A stretch of 64,000 nt of DNA from Vibrio sp. RE88 (GCF_013113835.1 NZ_VTYQ01000007.1:1-64000); one strand, 5' to 3'. Shown: positions 1-8,991, counted from the stretch's first letter. A program made the numbers and translations. Notes: generated by a model from the sequence alone, not told the origin.

Positions 1-16
1 AGGATAAAAATACCCT

Positions 17-101
17 GGAGGGGTTCCCGAGTGGCCAAAGGGATCAGACTGTAAATCTGCTGGCACTGCCTTCGATGGTTCGAATCCGTCCCCCTCCACC
101 A
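17..101 (+). tRNA. tRNA-Tyr (anticodon GTA)
   Basis: An 85-nt class II (long variable arm) tRNA. The acceptor arms GGAGGGG and CCCCTCC pair and CCA is encoded at the 3' end. The anticodon loop reads CTGTAAA, giving GTA, which decodes tyrosine UAC/UAU. The TTCGAATCC T-loop is intact. It closely matches gammaproteobacterial tRNA-Tyr. The window opens only 16 bases upstream, so it may be the last gene of a tRNA operon, since a terminator follows directly. Confidence 0.97.
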
Positions 102-110
102 TATCAGCGA

Positions 111-137
111 AAAGCCAGCTCATTGAGCTGGCTTTTT
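111..137 (+). terminator. Intrinsic terminator after tRNA-Tyr
   Basis: The arms AAAGCCAGCT and AGCTGGCTTT flank a CATTG loop and are followed by TTT, about 10 nt after the tRNA. It ends the tRNA transcript. Confidence 0.9.
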
Positions 138-162
138 TCGTTTCTGCTTTCCAGTTACGCAT

Positions 163-188
163 AAAAAATGCCCCGCACAAGCGAGGCA
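163..188 (-). terminator. Terminator of the tre operon
   Basis: Read on the minus strand, TGCCTCGC TTGT GCGGGGCA folds with one G-U pair and is followed by a T6 run. It lies 27 nt beyond the treC stop. Confidence 0.85.
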
Positions 189-215
189 ATGAAGAAAACA
201 CTATAGGGGGTGTGT

Positions 216-1895
216 TTACTCTTCAATCAAAAGAATGCGTGTCTCGTAAGGACGTAGAGTTTGAGTTTGAGCTACGGATTCAGGCAAAGCGTAGTTGCCT
301 AACACATACTTAGCATTTTCGACCTTGAAGGACTCTGGCAGTGCACATTGCGCTTCCACGCCATAATAGTTGTTGAGACAAATCAGCGTCTGTTTGGCGC
401 TCTTACGTTGATAGCCAAAGATCTGGTCGTGATTCGGGTACAGATCCTGATAGTCCCCTGTCGTGATCACTTCAATCTCTTTGCGCAATTGAATTAACTT
501 CTGATAGAAGTAAAAAACCGAGTCACTGTCATCAACGGCTTTAGCTGCGTTCACCTGAGGATAATTTTCTGCCACCGCCAGCCAAGGTTGAGCCTGAGAG
601 AAGCCAGCATACTGCTCCTCATTCCATTGCATTGGCGTGCGTGAGTTATCACGGGACTTCTGAGCCAGAATATCGATCATCTCTTCGTTGCTGACACCTT
701 GCTGGTTGACCATGATGTCATACATATTGGTGCTTTCCACATCACGGTATTGCTCTATCGACGTATAGCCGGGGTTGGTCATCCCGATCTCTTCCCCTTG
801 ATAAATGTATGGTGTGCCTTGCATCATATGGACAGAGGCTCCCAACATTTTGGCGGACTCCACTCGATAGTTTTTGTCATCGCCTAAGCGGCTAACGACA
901 CGTGGCTGATCATGATTACACCAGAATAGTGCCCCCCAACCTTTGCCGTTCAATCCTGTTTGCCAATGATTAAAGATCTGCTTTAGTTGTGAGAAATCAA
1001 AAGGCGCTTTGGTCCACTTCTCGCCATTTGGGTAGTCCACTTTGAGATGGTGGAAGTTAAATACCATCGACAGTTCTTGGTTATCCAGAGAGGAATACTG
1101 CTGGCAATGCTCCAATGTGGTAGACGACATTTCACCAACCGTAACGCTGCCATATTTCTGGAACACAGCTTCGCTGATTTCCTGTAAGTATTCATGCACA
1201 CGAGGGCCATCTGTGTAAAAGCGGCGACCGTCACCAATCTCATCATTCGGGAAATCTTGCTGCTTGGAAATCAGGTTAATCACATCAAGACGGAAGCCAT
1301 CCACTCCTTTCTCAGCCCAGAAGCTGATGACCTTTTTCACTTCCTCACGAACTGTCGGGTTCTCCCAATTGAGATCCGCCTGCTCTTTGGCAAAGAGGTG
1401 CAGAAAATACTGGCCTGTTTGCTCATCCATTTCCCAGGCGCTTCCGCCAAACTTGGACTGCCAGTTGTTTGGAACGTCACCTGCAACCGAATCTTTCCAA
1501 ATGTAGTAATCACGGTATGGGCTGCTTTTATCCCCCAGCGCAGATTGGAACCAAGCGTGTTCGGTAGAAGTATGGTTAACGACAATGTCCATGATGATGC
1601 GAATACCACGCTGGTGCGCTTCACTAAGTAGACATTCAAAGTCTTCCATGCTGCCAAACTGAGGGTTGATAGCGTAGTAGTCTGAGATGTCATAACCATT
1701 ATCAATCATTGGAGACTGATAGACTGGTGTTAGCCAAATAGCATCAATACCGAGCAATTTTAAGTAATCGAGCTTATAAATGATGCCCTTGATATCTCCT
1801 GTTCCCTTGCTGCCGCTGTCACAGAAGCTCTTCGGGTAAATCTGATATATCGAAGCCGTTTTCCACCAGTTCACATCATTTGTGATTATTGTCAT
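216..1895 (-). CDS. treC: Trehalose-6-phosphate hydrolase (alpha,alpha-phosphotrehalase)
   Basis: A GH13 alpha-glucosidase of about 559 residues, expected to split cytoplasmic trehalose-6-phosphate into glucose and glucose-6-phosphate. Visible GH13 landmarks are the N-terminal IYQIYPKSF, the DIVVNHTS region, the nucleophile Asp in DGFRLDVIN near residue 205, the acid Glu in VGEMS, and the NHDQPR motif. GH13 also contains oligo-1,6-glucosidases; TreC is chosen because the gene directly follows treB and treR. A GTG at 1907 would add four residues. The ATG at 1895 is preferred because AAGTGAG sits about 8 nt upstream. It is the last gene of the operon, separated from treB by a strong hairpin. 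Confidence 0.93.
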   Translation of the reverse strand: MTIITNDVNWWKTASIYQIYPKSFCDSGSKGTGDIKGIIYKLDYLKLLGIDAIWLTPVYQSPMIDNGYDISDYYAINPQFGSMEDFECLLSEAHQRGIRIIMDIVVNHTSTEHAWFQSALGDKSSPYRDYYIWKDSVAGDVPNNWQSKFGGSAWEMDEQTGQYFLHLFAKEQADLNWENPTVREEVKKVISFWAEKGVDGFRLDVINLISKQQDFPNDEIGDGRRFYTDGPRVHEYLQEISEAVFQKYGSVTVGEMSSTTLEHCQQYSSLDNQELSMVFNFHHLKVDYPNGEKWTKAPFDFSQLKQIFNHWQTGLNGKGWGALFWCNHDQPRVVSRLGDDKNYRVESAKMLGASVHMMQGTPYIYQGEEIGMTNPGYTSIEQYRDVESTNMYDIMVNQQGVSNEEMIDILAQKSRDNSRTPMQWNEEQYAGFSQAQPWLAVAENYPQVNAAKAVDDSDSVFYFYQKLIQLRKEIEVITTGDYQDLYPNHDQIFGYQRKSAKQTLICLNNYYGVEAQCALPESFKVENAKYVLGNYALPESVAQTQTLRPYETRILLIEE

Positions 1896-1938
1896 TGCTA
1901 AACTCACTTACCAAAAAATAAAAAATCGAAAAAATAGC

Positions 1939-1968
1939 AGGAGCGATCGCCGAATTGCGATCGCTCCT
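1939..1968 (-). terminator. Intercistronic hairpin between treB and treC
   Basis: A perfect 12-bp inverted repeat, AGGAGCGATCGC / GCGATCGCTCCT, with a 6-nt loop, lies 12 nt past the treB stop. On the minus strand the arm is followed by GCTATTTTTT, a displaced T-run. It may act as a partial terminator or as an RNA-stabilising stem that sets the treB:treC ratio. Confidence 0.65.
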
Positions 1969-1980
1969 TTTTGTTTGCAT

Positions 1981-3405
1981 TTAAGCGCTTGCAGGCTCTA
2001 GCTCGCCTTTCATTTGTGCACGTTTGTAGAAGAACAAGGTCAATACTGCTGGCAGTGCAATCGCCACCAGCATGGCAATCGCGTAGATGCCCCAGAATTG
2101 TGGTTGGATAGACAGAATGCCCGGCAGGCCGCCCACACCGATACCATTGGCCATCACACCGGCACTACCACAGATCGCTGCCGCAACAGCACTACCGATC
2201 ATCGCACTCAGCATTGGGAACTTGTATTTAAGGTTAATGCCGTACATCGCTGGCTCGGTAACACCTAGATAAGCCGAGATAGCCGCAGGCACTGAGATAT
2301 CGCGTTCACCATGTTTTTTACTGATGATGATAATGCCGACAACCGCTGACGCCTGAGCAATGTTAGACAGTGCAATCAATGGCCAGATTGGTGTGCCACC
2401 TAGGTCTTGCATCAACTGTAGATCGACAGCGTTGGTTGTATGGTGAATACCGGTAATCACCAAAGGTGCATACAGGAAGCCAAACACCATTGAGCCAATC
2501 ACAGCGAAATCACCCGTCATTGCAGCTTTCGCGGCAAATGCCACACCATCACCCAATACGCGACCGAACGGGCCAATCAGAGAGTGCGCCAATACAACAG
2601 AGACGATGATAGAAACGAAAGGAACAACAACCAGATATAGGTAAGAAGGAACAATGCGCTTAAGGTTCGTTTCGATAAACGCTAACGCGATACCCGCTAA
2701 CATGGCTGGAATAACCTGAGCCTGATAGCCCACCTTCTCGATAGCAAATAAGCCGAAGTCCCACACTTCTGGCACTTGCTTACCAATCAGATACGCATTC
2801 ATCAGTTGAGGGGAGACTAAAGTGACACCAAGTGTAATGCCGAGAATCGGTGTACCACCGAGTTTCTTCACTGTTGACCAACACACGCCAACAGGCAAGA
2901 AGAAGAAAATGGCTTCACCAATTAACCATAGGAAGCTGTGAACGGTCGCCCAAAACTGGCTGATTTCCGTCAATGATTGTCCATCAAACATCTTGATGTC
3001 GCCAATCACGTTGCGGAAGCCCAATATCAGACCACCTGTAATGATCGCTGGCAACAGTGGTACAAAGATTTCAGCAAGATGGGAGATACCACGTTCCAAA
3101 ATGTTCATATTCTGACGTGCAGCCTGTTTGGATTCATCTTTCGACGCTTCAGACTTACCCGACAATTCAATCAGGACTTTATATACTTCATCAACTTCAG
3201 TGCCGACAACGACTTGAAATTGCCCCGCATTGGTGAAGCAGCCTTTCACGAGCGGCAGTGCTTCCAATGCTTTGGTATCGGCTTTATCCGTGTCATTCAA
3301 CACGAAGCGAAGGCGTGTCAGACAGTGGCTGACACTGGCGATGTTATCGCGGCCGCCAACCAGTTCTATCAGACGCTCAACCTCTTGTTTCGCAATCTTA
3401 CTCAT
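1981..3405 (-). CDS. treB: PTS trehalose-specific EIIBC component
   Basis: An inner-membrane permease of about 474 residues that imports trehalose while phosphorylating it to trehalose-6-phosphate. Residues 1-90 are the EIIB domain, with the phosphocysteine in SHCLTRLRFVLN near residue 29. After a linker, a multi-span EIIC domain follows, with the conserved GITEPAMYGIN-like segment (GVTEPAMYGINLKYKFP). No EIIA domain is fused, so phosphate presumably comes from the glucose EIIA (Crr), as in E. coli. A GTG at 3417 adds four residues; the ATG at 3405 with AGGGTGGA upstream fits family N-termini better. It heads treB-treC and is probably controlled by TreR and CRP. Confidence 0.95.
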   Translation of the reverse strand: MSKIAKQEVERLIELVGGRDNIASVSHCLTRLRFVLNDTDKADTKALEALPLVKGCFTNAGQFQVVVGTEVDEVYKVLIELSGKSEASKDESKQAARQNMNILERGISHLAEIFVPLLPAIITGGLILGFRNVIGDIKMFDGQSLTEISQFWATVHSFLWLIGEAIFFFLPVGVCWSTVKKLGGTPILGITLGVTLVSPQLMNAYLIGKQVPEVWDFGLFAIEKVGYQAQVIPAMLAGIALAFIETNLKRIVPSYLYLVVVPFVSIIVSVVLAHSLIGPFGRVLGDGVAFAAKAAMTGDFAVIGSMVFGFLYAPLVITGIHHTTNAVDLQLMQDLGGTPIWPLIALSNIAQASAVVGIIIISKKHGERDISVPAAISAYLGVTEPAMYGINLKYKFPMLSAMIGSAVAAAICGSAGVMANGIGVGGLPGILSIQPQFWGIYAIAMLVAIALPAVLTLFFYKRAQMKGELEPASA

Positions 3406-3478
3406 ATCCTTGTCCACCCTAAATTGGTTTCTCGTTCAGATCAGAACTCTCTGATCAAAAGGTTAGTTATAATTAATT

Positions 3479-3492
3479 TGGGAACATTCCCA
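3479..3492. promoter_or_regulatory. TreR operator-like site, proximal to treB
   Basis: TGGGAACATTCCCA is a near-perfect palindrome in the treR-treB gap and resembles the TGGGAACGTTCCCA type of E. coli TreR operator. It lies about 75 bp upstream of the treB start. Confidence 0.75.
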
Positions 3493-3533
3493 TTTGTATT
3501 TATTATATTGTCAAATCCATCGAAATAGATAAA

Positions 3534-3547
3534 TGGGAACAATCCCA
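3534..3547. promoter_or_regulatory. TreR operator-like site, distal to treB
   Basis: TGGGAACAATCCCA is a second palindrome of the same type. It lies 55 bp (about five helical turns) from the first, a spacing that would allow two dimers on one DNA face. Confidence 0.72.
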
Positions 3548-3550
3548 TTA

Positions 3551-3566
3551 ATTGAATGAGATCACA
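3551..3566 (-). promoter_or_regulatory. CRP-like site upstream of treB
   Basis: On the minus strand TGTGATCTCATTCAAT has a perfect TGTGA half-site, a 6-nt spacer and a weaker second half (TCAAT for TCACA). CRP activation is known for tre genes in enterics. Here it is inferred from one good half-site and position. Confidence 0.5.
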
Positions 3567-3598
3567 GTATAATTTTAAACCATTGAGAAAAGAGAGGC

Positions 3599-4546
3599 TT
3601 AACTCAGGATTGGTTCCTGAGTGAGGTGCACCAGCTCAGACTCTCCATTAAGCTGAGAAATCAATAGCTTGGCAGCTCTTTCTCCAGCCTGAGCATAACC
3701 CGGGTCAATGCTGAATACTCTCGGAAACAGAAAAGACAGCAGCTCATTACCACCAACCCCCGTGACCATCACGTCTTCCCTATCCAACTCCTGAAGACGC
3801 TTAATCACACCAAGTGCCAAAGTATCACTAGCGCACACAATTGCCTGTGTGGTTGGATTCAACACTTTATCCACCAGCTGATAAGCACTTTCGTGGTGAA
3901 GGTGGCCAGTTTGATAGTTAGGGGATAATCGATGCTCTGAACACCAATCTAAATAAGCATTGAGACGAATCTGCCCAGTGGTTCGGTCTGAAGGATCAAC
4001 ACCAATAAAAGCAATCTCACTCACCGATTGGCGCTGAAGGTGTTCCAATGCACAACGAATGACACCTGTATTGTCGTAGTTGATCGATGAGGTTGCGTCG
4101 GTATCCATAGCAATCACCAGTGAACGATGTTGCCAACTAGAGAGACGTTCAATGTCAAAATCACTAAAACCAAACACAATCACGCCATCAACATTACGCT
4201 TGCGCAGGACGTCGAGATGTTCATTGGTCATCTTGCGGTCGAATTGGCTTTCCATGATCACCGCGTCATAGCCATTACTGTAGAGAACTTGCAGCATGCT
4301 GCTAACGGCTTTATTTTCCGATGGCGAGTCAAGACGCGAAATGATAACCCCAACCACTTTCTGACTGCCGCCACGCATCGCTTGCGCCGACTTAGAAGGC
4401 ACATAGCCAGACTCTTCAATCACACGCTCAACTTTGGCACGAGTTTCCGGTTTAACTTTGGGATCATTGGTCAATACACGGGAAACCGTAGATTTACCAA
4501 CGCCAGAAAGTTTCGCGATATCAAGAATGGTCAGTTTTTTATTCAT
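3599..4546 (-). CDS. treR: Trehalose operon repressor, LacI family
   Basis: A 315-residue LacI/GalR regulator, the same length as E. coli TreR. The N-terminal helix-turn-helix reads LTILDIAKLSGVGKSTVSRV, followed by a hinge ending SKSAQAM and a periplasmic-binding-protein-like effector domain. In E. coli the inducer is trehalose-6-phosphate. A TTG further upstream (4573) would add nine residues, but the ATG at 4546 gives the standard MNKKLTILDIAK start. It lies upstream of and codirectional with treBC, with 193 bp holding the operators. No terminator separates it from treB, so some readthrough into treB is possible. Confidence 0.94.
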   Translation of the reverse strand: MNKKLTILDIAKLSGVGKSTVSRVLTNDPKVKPETRAKVERVIEESGYVPSKSAQAMRGGSQKVVGVIISRLDSPSENKAVSSMLQVLYSNGYDAVIMESQFDRKMTNEHLDVLRKRNVDGVIVFGFSDFDIERLSSWQHRSLVIAMDTDATSSINYDNTGVIRCALEHLQRQSVSEIAFIGVDPSDRTTGQIRLNAYLDWCSEHRLSPNYQTGHLHHESAYQLVDKVLNPTTQAIVCASDTLALGVIKRLQELDREDVMVTGVGGNELLSFLFPRVFSIDPGYAQAGERAAKLLISQLNGESELVHLTQEPILS

Positions 4547-4597
4547 AATGCTGTGGGTTCGCTCAATTGACAAAGCAGAGTGTACAGAAGATTAACG

Positions 4598-4942
4598 CTA
4601 TTGGGTTTTACAGTTTTTGTAAACGACTCTGCCTAATTCTAACCGCGCATCATCACCTTTGGAGTGTAACGTCACCGGATTAAGAATCGGCTTTGTTCCA
4701 TTATCTAAGATGTATTTTGCACCAGAACCAGATGGGACCTGAGTGAGGCGGTAGTCATGTTTAGGCAAACGTAAAAGCGCCGCTTGTTCCTCAATCAGAT
4801 AGGCGACCTCAAACTGCTTGTTTGATTCACACTGGTAGGTCACGAATTGATGCGTGTCATCTGCTTCGCGTTCAATCGCTGAGTGGCTGCAACCAAATAG
4901 TGTCGTTCCAGCCAGAAACGCTAACAAGGCATTCATTTTCAT
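4598..4942 (-). CDS. MliC-family lysozyme-inhibitor lipoprotein
   Basis: A 114-residue lipoprotein. The signal peptide ends in a lipobox (TTLFGC, Cys near residue 18). The mature part shows the MliC/PliC pattern: YQCES early, a SGSGAKY-type loop (VPSGSGAKYI) and a C-terminal Cys that may pair with the first. Known members are bound to the outer membrane and block C-type lysozyme by inserting this loop into its active site. Residues specific to inhibition cannot be tested here. The ATG at 4942 is chosen because GGAGAG lies 5 nt upstream. It follows gmhB behind a terminator and precedes treR, and looks like a monocistronic unit. Confidence 0.85.
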   Translation of the reverse strand: MKMNALLAFLAGTTLFGCSHSAIEREADDTHQFVTYQCESNKQFEVAYLIEEQAALLRLPKHDYRLTQVPSGSGAKYILDNGTKPILNPVTLHSKGDDARLELGRVVYKNCKTQ

Positions 4943-4958
4943 CCACACTCTCCAATAG

Positions 4959-4986
4959 AAAAAAGGCCGCCTCAAGCGACCTCTTT
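4959..4986 (-). terminator. Terminator of gmhB
   Basis: On the minus strand AAAGAGGTCGC TTGAG GCGGCCTTTTTT forms a stem with G-U pairs and ends in a T-run. It overlaps the start region of the lipoprotein gene downstream. Confidence 0.75.
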
Positions 4987-4996
4987 TCTCGATAAT

Positions 4997-5548
4997 TTAC
5001 TTCGCTAAGTAGGCAGGGACTTCTTTGATACTGTCCAGTACAACAGAGGCTATCGCCTCACCCTTTTCCGTAACAGGCTTGCCTGTACGTACTAAAATAC
5101 GCGTACCCACTTCAGCGGCTTCTGCGGCCATCATATCCTCAGCCTTGTCGCCGACCATAACAGAATTCGCCATATCGATTTTGAGAAAGTCACGAGCAGA
5201 AATGAACATGCCAGGCTTAGGTTTGCGGCAATTGCAATCTTCTTTGTATTTACCCTGACCATGTTCTCCATGGTGTGGACAATAGTAGAAGCCATCAAAT
5301 TCAACGCCATGATCAACAAAGTTCCAATCCATCCACTGCGTTAGTGAAAGGAAACGATCTTCACTGAATTTACCACGAGCAATCCCTGACTGGTTGGTCA
5401 CCAATACAAGCATATAGCCCATCTCTTTGAGCTTTTTCGTCGCTTCAAACACGCCATCAATAAATTCAAAGTCGTGCTCGTCATGAACATATCCGTGGTC
5501 GACGTTGATTACGCCATCACGATCCAAAAAGACTGCTGGTTTCGCCAA
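4997..5548 (-). CDS. gmhB: D-glycero-beta-D-manno-heptose-1,7-bisphosphate 7-phosphatase
   Basis: A 183-residue HAD-superfamily histidinol-phosphate-phosphatase-type enzyme. The catalytic motif FLDRDGVIN is near residue 8, motif II is [10 protein letters not shown], and motif III/IV is KPKPGM...MVGDKAEDM. The structural zinc-binding set CPHH...CNCRKP, typical of GmhB, is present. It removes the 7-phosphate in ADP-heptose synthesis for the LPS inner core, in the cytoplasm. GmhA of the same pathway is at 14.9 kb. It is transcribed away from metN. Confidence 0.95.
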   Translation of the reverse strand: MAKPAVFLDRDGVINVDHGYVHDEHDFEFIDGVFEATKKLKEMGYMLVLVTNQSGIARGKFSEDRFLSLTQWMDWNFVDHGVEFDGFYYCPHHGEHGQGKYKEDCNCRKPKPGMFISARDFLKIDMANSVMVGDKAEDMMAAEAAEVGTRILVRTGKPVTEKGEAIASVVLDSIKEVPAYLAK

Positions 5549-5640
5549 AATTTGCTTCTCTGTCTACTATTTATTACCAGAATTATTACACGCTTTATTT
5601 CTTTCATCACTATCTAATTACTAATCTGTTTGATTGAAAT

Positions 5641-5664
5641 GAACGTTTAGACGTCTAGCCGTAA
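5641..5664. promoter_or_regulatory. MetJ operator (tandem met boxes)
   Basis: Three adjacent 8-mers occur, GAACGTTT, AGACGTCT and AGCCGTAA. The central one is a perfect met box and the flanks are partial matches. MetJ with S-adenosylmethionine binds such tandem arrays, and it lies just upstream of the metN promoter. Confidence 0.85.
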
Positions 5665-5673
5665 AAATATCTA

Positions 5674-5702
5674 TTGACACAATTAATGCAAAACCATAGC
5701 AT
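5674..5702 (+). promoter_or_regulatory. Promoter of metNIQ
   Basis: A perfect -35 TTGACA (5674-5679), a 17-nt spacer and a -10 of TAGCAT (5697-5702). The met boxes end 10 bp upstream of the -35. Confidence 0.7.
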
Positions 5703-5772
5703 CCTCTACTAAATGAGAGGTAGTTCAAAATTATCTACTTTTTCCCAAAGCAGTCTGATAGCGGATTTCTCG

Positions 5773-6807
5773 ATGATAGAAATTAATCAAGTAAACAAGG
5801 TATTTCTTCAAGGAAGCAAAGAGATACATGCCCTGAAGGACATCAACCTTCATATCCCTCAGGGGACGATATTCGGTGTAATTGGCTCATCAGGAGCAGG
5901 GAAAAGTACGCTTATTCGATGTGTCAATATGCTGGAAGCCCCAACGTCGGGCTCGATCATTGTTGACGGTATTGATCTTACTAAGCAGTCCAAATCTGAA
6001 CTGAGTGAAACGCGCCGTAACATCGGCATGATCTTCCAGCATTTTAACCTACTATCTTCGCGTACTGTGTTCGATAATGTTGCTCTACCGCTAGAGCTCG
6101 CAGGAAAAGATAAGACTCAAATCGATGAGAAAGTCACCGAACTGCTCAAACTGGTAGGCCTTTCTGATAAGCATGAAAGCTACCCTTCTAACCTGAGTGG
6201 TGGTCAAAAGCAGCGTGTAGCTATCGCACGTGCTCTGGCTTCTGATCCAAAAGTATTGCTGTGTGACGAGGCAACCAGTGCATTGGACCCTGCGACCACG
6301 CAGTCTATTCTCGAACTGCTCAAAGAGATCAACCGTAAACTGAATATCACTATGCTGCTCATCACCCACGAAATGGACGTGGTAAAGAGTATCTGTCATG
6401 AAGTGGCAATCATTGGCGGCGGAGAACTGGTCGAGAAAGGCACGGTAGGTGAAATATTTGCTCATCCAAAAACAGAACTGGCACATGAGTTCATCCGTTC
6501 TACGCTTGATCTATCCATTCCGGATGATTACCAAGCACGCCTGAAAGAGACCCGCGTTGAAGGTAGCTACCCATTAGTTCGACTTGAGTTTACTGGTGCA
6601 ACTGTAGACGCGCCACTCGTCAGCCAGATCGCTCGTAAATTCAATATTGATGTCAGCATTCTAAGCTCTGACCTTGATTACGCTGGTGGTGTTAAATTCG
6701 GCATGATGGTCGCTGAGCTGTTTGGTAACGAGCAAGATGACAACGCGGCAATCGAATTCCTCCGTGAACACAATGTAAAAGTAGAGGTACTGGGTTATGT
6801 CCTTTAA
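5773..6807 (+). CDS. metN: Methionine ABC transporter ATP-binding protein
   Basis: A 344-residue ATPase of the D/L-methionine importer MetNIQ. Walker A is GSSGAGKST, the Q-loop lies in [15 protein letters not shown], the signature is LSGGQKQR, Walker B is [12 protein letters not shown], and the switch His is in ITHEMD. The last ~100 residues form the C2 (ACT-like) domain that binds methionine and mediates trans-inhibition in E. coli. An in-frame ATG exists at 5713, but the start at 5773 ([11 protein letters not shown]) gives the usual length. It overlaps metI by 11 nt and is preceded by met boxes, so MetJ repression is expected. Confidence 0.97.
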   Translation: MIEINQVNKVFLQGSKEIHALKDINLHIPQGTIFGVIGSSGAGKSTLIRCVNMLEAPTSGSIIVDGIDLTKQSKSELSETRRNIGMIFQHFNLLSSRTVFDNVALPLELAGKDKTQIDEKVTELLKLVGLSDKHESYPSNLSGGQKQRVAIARALASDPKVLLCDEATSALDPATTQSILELLKEINRKLNITMLLITHEMDVVKSICHEVAIIGGGELVEKGTVGEIFAHPKTELAHEFIRSTLDLSIPDDYQARLKETRVEGSYPLVRLEFTGATVDAPLVSQIARKFNIDVSILSSDLDYAGGVKFGMMVAELFGNEQDDNAAIEFLREHNVKVEVLGYVL

Positions 6808-7474
6808 CACAATTTCTGAGTGGCTGAGCCTTAACAGTAACCTTTTAATCGGTGCGACTTGGGAAACCATCTACATGGTCGCAGTGGCAGGTATTGTTGG
6901 CTTTGCCGTTGGTATTCCACTGGGCGTTATTCTTCATACAACGAAGAAAGGTGGCCTACTTGAGAACACCAAACTTAATAGCATTCTAGGCGCTGTCGTC
7001 AACGTTGGCCGCTCAGTGCCATTCCTAGTATTAATGGTTGCCATCATTCCAGTCACTAAAATTCTGGTCGGCACTTTTATTGGTACTACGGCAGCTATCG
7101 TGCCGTTGACTATCGGCGCTATCCCATTTGTTGCTCGCCTTATTGAAGGTGCCTTGTTGGAAGTACCAACAGGCTTAGTGGAAGCGGCACAATCGATGGG
7201 CGCCACTCCGATGCAAATCATCAACAAAGTACTGCTTCCTGAAGCAATGCCAACGATAGTCAACTCGGTCACCATCACATTGGTCACTTTAGTCAGCTAT
7301 TCAGCCATGGCTGGAACAGTTGGAGGCGGCGGCTTAGGTGATGTCGCCATTCGTTACGGCTTCCATCGCTACGATGTAGTTATCATGGCAGTAACCGTGG
7401 TGATGCTCATCGTTTTGGTACAAATCATTCAGTCTATCGGCGATGCCATTGTGCGCCGCGTCGATCACAGATAA
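6797..7474 (+). CDS. metI: Methionine ABC transporter permease
   Basis: A 225-residue inner-membrane permease with about five transmembrane helices. The cytoplasmic EAA coupling loop that docks on MetN is visible as [29 protein letters not shown]. The start codon lies inside the 3' end of metN (11-nt overlap), which suggests translational coupling. It is the middle gene of metNIQ, and its length equals the family norm of about 217-225. Confidence 0.96.
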   Translation: MSFNTISEWLSLNSNLLIGATWETIYMVAVAGIVGFAVGIPLGVILHTTKKGGLLENTKLNSILGAVVNVGRSVPFLVLMVAIIPVTKILVGTFIGTTAAIVPLTIGAIPFVARLIEGALLEVPTGLVEAAQSMGATPMQIINKVLLPEAMPTIVNSVTITLVTLVSYSAMAGTVGGGGLGDVAIRYGFHRYDVVIMAVTVVMLIVLVQIIQSIGDAIVRRVDHR

Positions 7475-7506
7475 TAAATTTACAGAGTTAGAATAAGGAG
7501 AAAGTC

Positions 7507-8316
7507 ATGAAATTTGGATTAAAAGGTCTACTCGCCATCGCAGCAGTTGCTTCTGCACTTGTCCTATCAGGATGTGGTGAAAAGCAAGCAGATACCAGCA
7601 AGATTAAAGTTGGTGTTATGGCGGGAGCTGAAGCTCAGGTAGCAGAAGTCGCAGCTAAAGTTGCAAAAGAAAAATACGGTCTGGATGTAGAGCTAGTGAC
7701 TTTCACAGATTACGTAACGCCAAACGCAGCTCTGGATGATGGTTCTATCGACATCAACGCCTTCCAGCACAAACCATACCTAGATCAGCAAGTGACTGAC
7801 CGTGGTTACAAGCTAACGATTGCAGGCAATACGTTTGTTTACCCTATCGCTGGTTACTCTAAGCAAGTGAAATCAGTTGATGAAATTCAAGATGGTGCAC
7901 GTATCGCAGTGCCAAACGATCCAACCAACTTAGGTCGTTCTCTACTGCTTCTTGAACAACAAGGCCTGCTAAAACTACGCGACGGCGTTGGCCTACTGGC
8001 AACTGTGCGTGATATCGCAGAGAACCCAAAAAACATCACCATTGTTGAGCTAGATGCCGCTCAGCTTCCTCGTTCTCTTGACGATGTAGCTCTGTCTATC
8101 ATCAACACGACTTACGCAAGCTCAATTGACCTGACACCACAAAAAGATGGCGTATTTGTTGAAGACAAAGAGTCTCCATACGTAAACCTGATTGTTGCGC
8201 GTGAAGACAACGTCAAAGCTGAAAACGTACAAAACTTTGTTAAGTCTTACCAGACAGACGAAGTATACACAGCCGCTTCAGACATCTTTAAAGGTGGCGT
8301 AGTTAAAGGTTGGTAA
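7507..8316 (+). CDS. metQ: Methionine-binding lipoprotein of the MetNIQ transporter
   Basis: A 269-residue NlpA/MetQ-family substrate-binding lipoprotein. A positively charged start, hydrophobic core and lipobox LVLSGC (Cys near residue 23) mark export and lipidation. The mature protein has the family features VGVMAGAEAQV, NAFQHKPYLDQ and AVPNDPTNLGRSL. It delivers methionine to MetI in the periplasm. It follows metI by 32 bp with AAGGAG as ribosome-binding site, and an intrinsic terminator ends the operon. Confidence 0.96.
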   Translation: MKFGLKGLLAIAAVASALVLSGCGEKQADTSKIKVGVMAGAEAQVAEVAAKVAKEKYGLDVELVTFTDYVTPNAALDDGSIDINAFQHKPYLDQQVTDRGYKLTIAGNTFVYPIAGYSKQVKSVDEIQDGARIAVPNDPTNLGRSLLLLEQQGLLKLRDGVGLLATVRDIAENPKNITIVELDAAQLPRSLDDVALSIINTTYASSIDLTPQKDGVFVEDKESPYVNLIVAREDNVKAENVQNFVKSYQTDEVYTAASDIFKGGVVKGW

Positions 8317-8340
8317 TCACTTACTCGCCGAATAAAACAA

Positions 8341-8369
8341 GGGCTGACGTTACTGCGTCAGCCCTTTTT
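8341..8369 (+). terminator. Terminator of metNIQ
   Basis: GGGCTGACG TTACTG CGTCAGCCC followed by TTTTT, 24 nt after the metQ stop. Confidence 0.93.
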
Positions 8370-8391
8370 CTTTCAGCTTTTTGATTATTGT

Positions 8392-8889
8392 TCAAAGGAA
8401 CTTCTCAATCAGCACTTCATCTATGTACTGACCTTGCACATAAGCGTGCTTCTTTGCCGTCCCTATCACTTCAAACCCGTGATTAAGATACGCCGCTAAC
8501 GCCGTTGGATTATCTTCTCTAACGTAAGCAAACAGCTTTTCGTATCCCTTATTTCTTGCCGCTGCAAACGTCTCAGCAAATAGACGGCTGGCGATCTTCA
8601 TCCCTCGAAACTGCTCATCCACATAGGTCCCTATAATTCCAACATGGGCAAAGGCCTGAGTATAAGACGCAAACGGCTCTACATTCTGAAACCCTAGCAC
8701 CTGTTGATTCTCTGATACGGCAACATTAAAGACACCTCGCTCAGGAAACTGGCGTATAAAGTCCTGCTCTTCGGCAAGTGAAAACGGGGTATCAATCACG
8801 GTAAATTTGCCTTGCTCAATGATTGGATTTAATACACCACGAACACTATCAGCATCCTCGATTTTGACTTCTCTAATTGTTACTTCCAT
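8392..8889 (-). CDS. GNAT-family N-acetyltransferase
   Basis: A protein of about 165 residues with the Gcn5-related acetyltransferase fold. The acetyl-CoA loop appears as VDEQFRGMKIASRLF (Q/RxxGxG/A type), followed by the late GNAT helix NPTALAAYLNHGFEVIGTAKKHA. Overall it resembles the phosphinothricin-acetyltransferase-like group, but the substrate cannot be deduced. Starts at 8904 (GTG) and 8901 (ATG) are in frame. The ATG at 8889 has GAGAG just upstream, so the start is uncertain by up to five residues. It converges with metQ and stands alone. Confidence 0.85.
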   Translation of the reverse strand: MEVTIREVKIEDADSVRGVLNPIIEQGKFTVIDTPFSLAEEQDFIRQFPERGVFNVAVSENQQVLGFQNVEPFASYTQAFAHVGIIGTYVDEQFRGMKIASRLFAETFAAARNKGYEKLFAYVREDNPTALAAYLNHGFEVIGTAKKHAYVQGQYIDEVLIEKFL

Positions 8890-8965
8890 TGGCTCTCTCA
8901 TCACCCTTATCCACTAGAAATCGTAAGTTGTACAATGTTAGGTCTACTCACAATACCAAAAACAA

Positions 8966-8991
8966 AAAACCGGAGCACTGGGCTCCGGTTT
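8966..8991 (-). terminator. Terminator of the abgT-like gene
   Basis: Minus strand: AAAACCGGAGC CCAGT GCTCCGGTTT, then T-rich sequence, 18 nt past the stop. Confidence 0.88.
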
